From assembly GCA_038214085.1 (NCBI GenBank), contig JBBQSF010000145.1:1-6945 (forward strand): a stretch of DNA of 6,945 nucleotides, given 5' to 3'. This stretch comes from JBBQSF01 sp038214085 (GTDB lineage: Bacteria; Bacteroidota; Bacteroidia; Bacteroidales; CG2-30-32-10). Shown here one piece after another: positions 6,101 to 6,945 of this stretch. Both the position numbers and the translations under genes were made by a program. The notes under the pieces were generated by a model. That model was not told where the DNA came from. It saw only the letters and a list, made by a program, of their open reading frames with translations, and ran no database searches. Within the stretch, counting starts at the first letter, position 1. Each line of letters starts with the position of its first letter.

Positions 6101-6945
6101 TTTATATGGAGCTCGGGCGAAACTACACACAGTATAGTTGTAAATTCTGGCGGAGCATACAGCGTTACCGCTACCGATGTTTTCGGTTTCAACACAGTAG
6201 ATACTGTTATTGTTCACAAACCCATTATAGCAGCTCATGATACTCTTGTTTGTTTTGGGCAAAATGTATTGCTGCAAACCGAACTCAGCAGCCCCTACAC
6301 TTTTAATTGGCTCCCGGGTGGTTCAACAGGAAGTTCCTTAAATGTTACCGCTCCGGCCACTGTTACTTTATCCGTTAGTGATGGCGTTTGTACGGCAGTT
6401 AAACAAATTGTGGTAAGTGCCGATAGTTTCCCTGTGCTGGCTTCGCTTGGCCCAGATATTGTAAATATTTGCAGCGGCCAAACCATAGGATTAGTTCAAG
6501 GTCAAGGTCAAGGTCAAGGTCAAGGACTTTCATACGACTGGTTTGATGGAACTACACATACCTATGATTCGCTGTTTACCGTTCCATGGCTATCGGGTAC
6601 TCACACGGCCACACTCACAGTTATAAACAGTAGAGGCTGCACAGCAAACGACCAAATCAGTCTTACCGTTGTGGGCCAGACACCCGATGTAAATTTTACA
6701 AGCAGTAGTGGCTGCTTCCCCATTATTACCACATTCACCGACCTAAGTACCGTTGGCGGTGGCGCATTTATCAATTCGCGAAAATGGAATTTTGGTGATG
6801 GAATCATTCAAAATGGTTTGGCAAGCATAACACATTCCTATGCCACAGCAGGAACGAAGTTTGTTACCCTTACCGTTACTTCAAATAAAGGATGTAAGGA
6901 TAGCATTGTGGATACTGCTTTTGTGTTTTCAAAACCTGATGTGAA
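3149..6945 (+). CDS. Giant secreted multidomain surface protein (LamG, Ig-like, PKD, Fn3), internally duplicated, 3' end off the window
   Basis: The frame is open for 1265 codons to the right edge without a stop. The start is fixed by an in-frame TAA two codons before the ATG. Residues 1-19 form a signal peptide (MKKLPLVLLFVFIAISGFS), so the protein leaves the cytoplasm. Module 1: LamG-like beta-sandwich, about 29-262 (LWLKADSN, CSGNGNN, ISFDGIDDL); three Ig-like repeats, about 263-322, 327-390 and 395-466, with WSNGETT and GxYxVTVTD marks; PKD domains at about 469-547 (WNFDDG, 499-504) and 548-630 (WDWDFGDG, 578-585); and a fibronectin-III-like domain, about 631-728. Module 2: LamG-like, about 733-966; Ig-like repeats, about 967-1026, 1030-1091 and 1097-1177; and a PKD domain from about 1178 (WNFGDG, 1213-1218). 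LamG domains often bind glycans, and PKD and Ig repeats act as spacers. In Bacteroidota such proteins usually end in a type IX secretion sorting domain, expected beyond the window but not seen. Adhesin is the best guess; an enzyme domain further on cannot be excluded. Confidence 0.92.
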   Translation, partial: MKKLPLVLLFVFIAISGFSQVRPDNIIGLALWLKADSNLVLNGSNVAQWGDCSGNGNNLTQNLSSLRPTFIATDVALNNYPAISFDGIDDLMEGNQIDGIDTTSITIFIVANGRPISPGGYSGFLQIGTFPTGFWIARRPSPNEYLILFNNGDYQATNPSTLFDAGFGYKIFRYQKKKNTFSALYFNGTQLSYSTASGHTAPLQANGNIRIGFINGVTSQYWNGNFSEIVIYNKSLSSTDCDKVENYLKNKYSPSVNLGPDINIAYGFCDTTISAGPNFSNYLWSNGETTNSINIANSGSYWVSVTDIFGFVSKDTINISFPKITLNDTLFCSGSGGVALSAGLTGSYSYQWSNGGSTPSININSPGNYSVTVTDIGACTNVSDIITVIEDNFPTIAGLGPDTNICLGNTIGLSYPVQLPNGLTYNWSTFETTPTIPINATGVYTVTVTDSNACTVVDAINVTVSGVAPQVHFQISPACEGENVGFINTSNPPGNTWLWNFDDGQFSNHQDTAHVFAIGGDYNITLNVVDGICGSSHDSMIHIPHVPIPNFNTNAACINNSHTFIDMSQPGEGMIISWDWDFGDGSLHSSIQNPQHTYGIAGNFQVTLTIQNNQGCQKSIVHQISVVSSALPPTTFSIYQPSDNIVTQNHTIYFGWNSAQNAVSYTLQYSTDSTFNSFVTSIPDLTGTNYQLTLGSDNKYFWRIIAMGLCGVTVYSNEVFALTVFSLNQSTFLKLWLKADSNVVLNGSNVSQWNDCSGNGNNLLQSTSSFRPSYVLSDQIINNYPSISFDGIDDLLEGSMISNIDTSSFTLFVVAKGRPISSGGYSGMFQIGSYPTGFWIARRPSPYEYLILFNNGEFQATQPGTMVDSGFDYKIFKYQKKINTFSDLYFNGVQQAYATSSGLTTAMQANGNTRIGYLNGVSAQYWNGNFAEIILFNKSLSITEQKNVSNYLHYKYAPPVNLGPDIWTNDFCDTTLEASERFTNFIWSSGETTHSIVVNSGGAYSVTATDVFGFNTVDTVIVHKPIIAAHDTLVCFGQNVLLQTELSSPYTFNWLPGGSTGSSLNVTAPATVTLSVSDGVCTAVKQIVVSADSFPVLASLGPDIVNICSGQTIGLVQGQGQGQGQGLSYDWFDGTTHTYDSLFTVPWLSGTHTATLTVINSRGCTANDQISLTVVGQTPDVNFTSSSGCFPIITTFTDLSTVGGGAFINSRKWNFGDGIIQNGLASITHSYATAGTKFVTLTVTSNKGCKDSIVDTAFVFSKPDV
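3239..3934 (+). repeat. LamG-like domain, copy 1 of an internal duplication
   Basis: Residues 31-262 of the large protein. They align without a single gap to residues 735-966, at about 161 of 232 identical positions by hand count (69%). The copy runs from LWLKADSN to the motif VNLGPDI that opens the Ig-like repeats. Its likely fold is a concanavalin-A-like sandwich of the LamG type, inferred from the phylum's familiar pattern of LWLKAD, SGNGN and FDGIDD. Confidence 0.85.
5351..6046 (+). repeat. LamG-like domain, copy 2 of an internal duplication
   Basis: Residues 735-966, the second copy of the LamG-like domain, offset from copy 1 by exactly 2112 bases (704 codons). It starts straight after the fibronectin-like domain. 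The repeat continues into the Ig-like region (FCDTT, GETT and FGF are shared) but there identity falls to about 50% and gaps appear. The last 46 bases already lie beyond the composition change near base 6000. Confidence 0.85.
6497..6526 (+). repeat. Hexanucleotide tandem repeat encoding (Gln-Gly)5
   Basis: Five tandem copies of a 6-bp unit, CAAGGT four times and then CAAGGA, encode Gln-Gly repeated five times at residues 1117-1126. The tract sits inside the third Ig-like repeat of module 2, between TIGL and LSYDW. The matching place in module 1 has ordinary sequence (TIGLSYPVQLPNGLTYNW). Because the unit is 6 bp, gain or loss of copies by slippage changes loop length without breaking the frame. 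Confidence 0.9.

Noticed and set aside
6007..6807. Several short minus-strand open frames in the GC-richer part
   Set aside because: They overlap each other and the intact plus-strand frame. Higher GC simply leaves fewer chance stops on the other strand.
1..6945. Defence system, CRISPR array, mobile element or RNA gene
   Set aside because: I saw no regularly spaced repeats, transposase or integrase motifs, nuclease or toxin motifs, tRNA-like folds or rRNA sequence. The repeats present are coding or short T-tracts.

Overview
The window looks like a Bacteroidota genome fragment, probably flavobacterial or sphingobacterial in the broad sense. Four things point there. Three of the four genes have a TAnnTTTG-type -7 promoter motif close upstream and the fourth has a weaker candidate. 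No gene has a clear Shine-Dalgarno sequence. The coding regions are mostly AT-rich. The right half is a very large secreted protein built from LamG-like, Ig-like, PKD and fibronectin-like domains, a design typical of the phylum's type IX-secreted surface proteins. I cannot name a genus.

Left part (1-3030, all minus strand): three cell-surface polysaccharide genes. In the direction of transcription these are an FkbM-family methyltransferase (2089-3030), a membrane O-acyltransferase of the acyltransferase-3 family (771-1853), and the first 207 codons of a Wzm-type ABC-2 polysaccharide export permease (1-621, cut by the left edge). Together they suggest one end of an O-antigen or capsule cluster: FkbM and acyltransferase would decorate the glycan and Wzm would export it. 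The gaps of 149 and 235 bp, each with its own promoter-like motif, suggest separate transcripts rather than a tight operon.

Middle (3031-3148): a 118-bp divergent intergenic region with promoter-like motifs in both directions.

Right part (3149-6945, plus strand): one reading frame open from its ATG to the right edge, at least 1265 codons with no stop. The product has a signal peptide and then two copies of a large module. Module 1 is a LamG-like domain, three Ig-like repeats, two PKD domains and a fibronectin-III-like domain. Module 2 is a LamG-like domain, three Ig-like repeats and a PKD domain, and then the window ends. The two LamG domains align without gaps at about 69% amino-acid identity, exactly 704 residues apart.

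The most notable signals are in this gene. There is an abrupt base-composition change near base 6000, at the LamG/Ig junction of module 2 (about 32% GC before, 45% after). A 63-bp patch is far more conserved between the two LamG copies than its surroundings. A hexanucleotide tandem repeat encodes (Gln-Gly)5. GC counted by hand in six 300-base blocks gives 41% in the permease, 27-33% in the blocks sampled between 1261 and 6000, and 45% beyond 6000, so the middle may be a block of different origin. I found no RNA genes, CRISPR arrays, insertion sequences or defence systems, and no clearly new multi-gene system.
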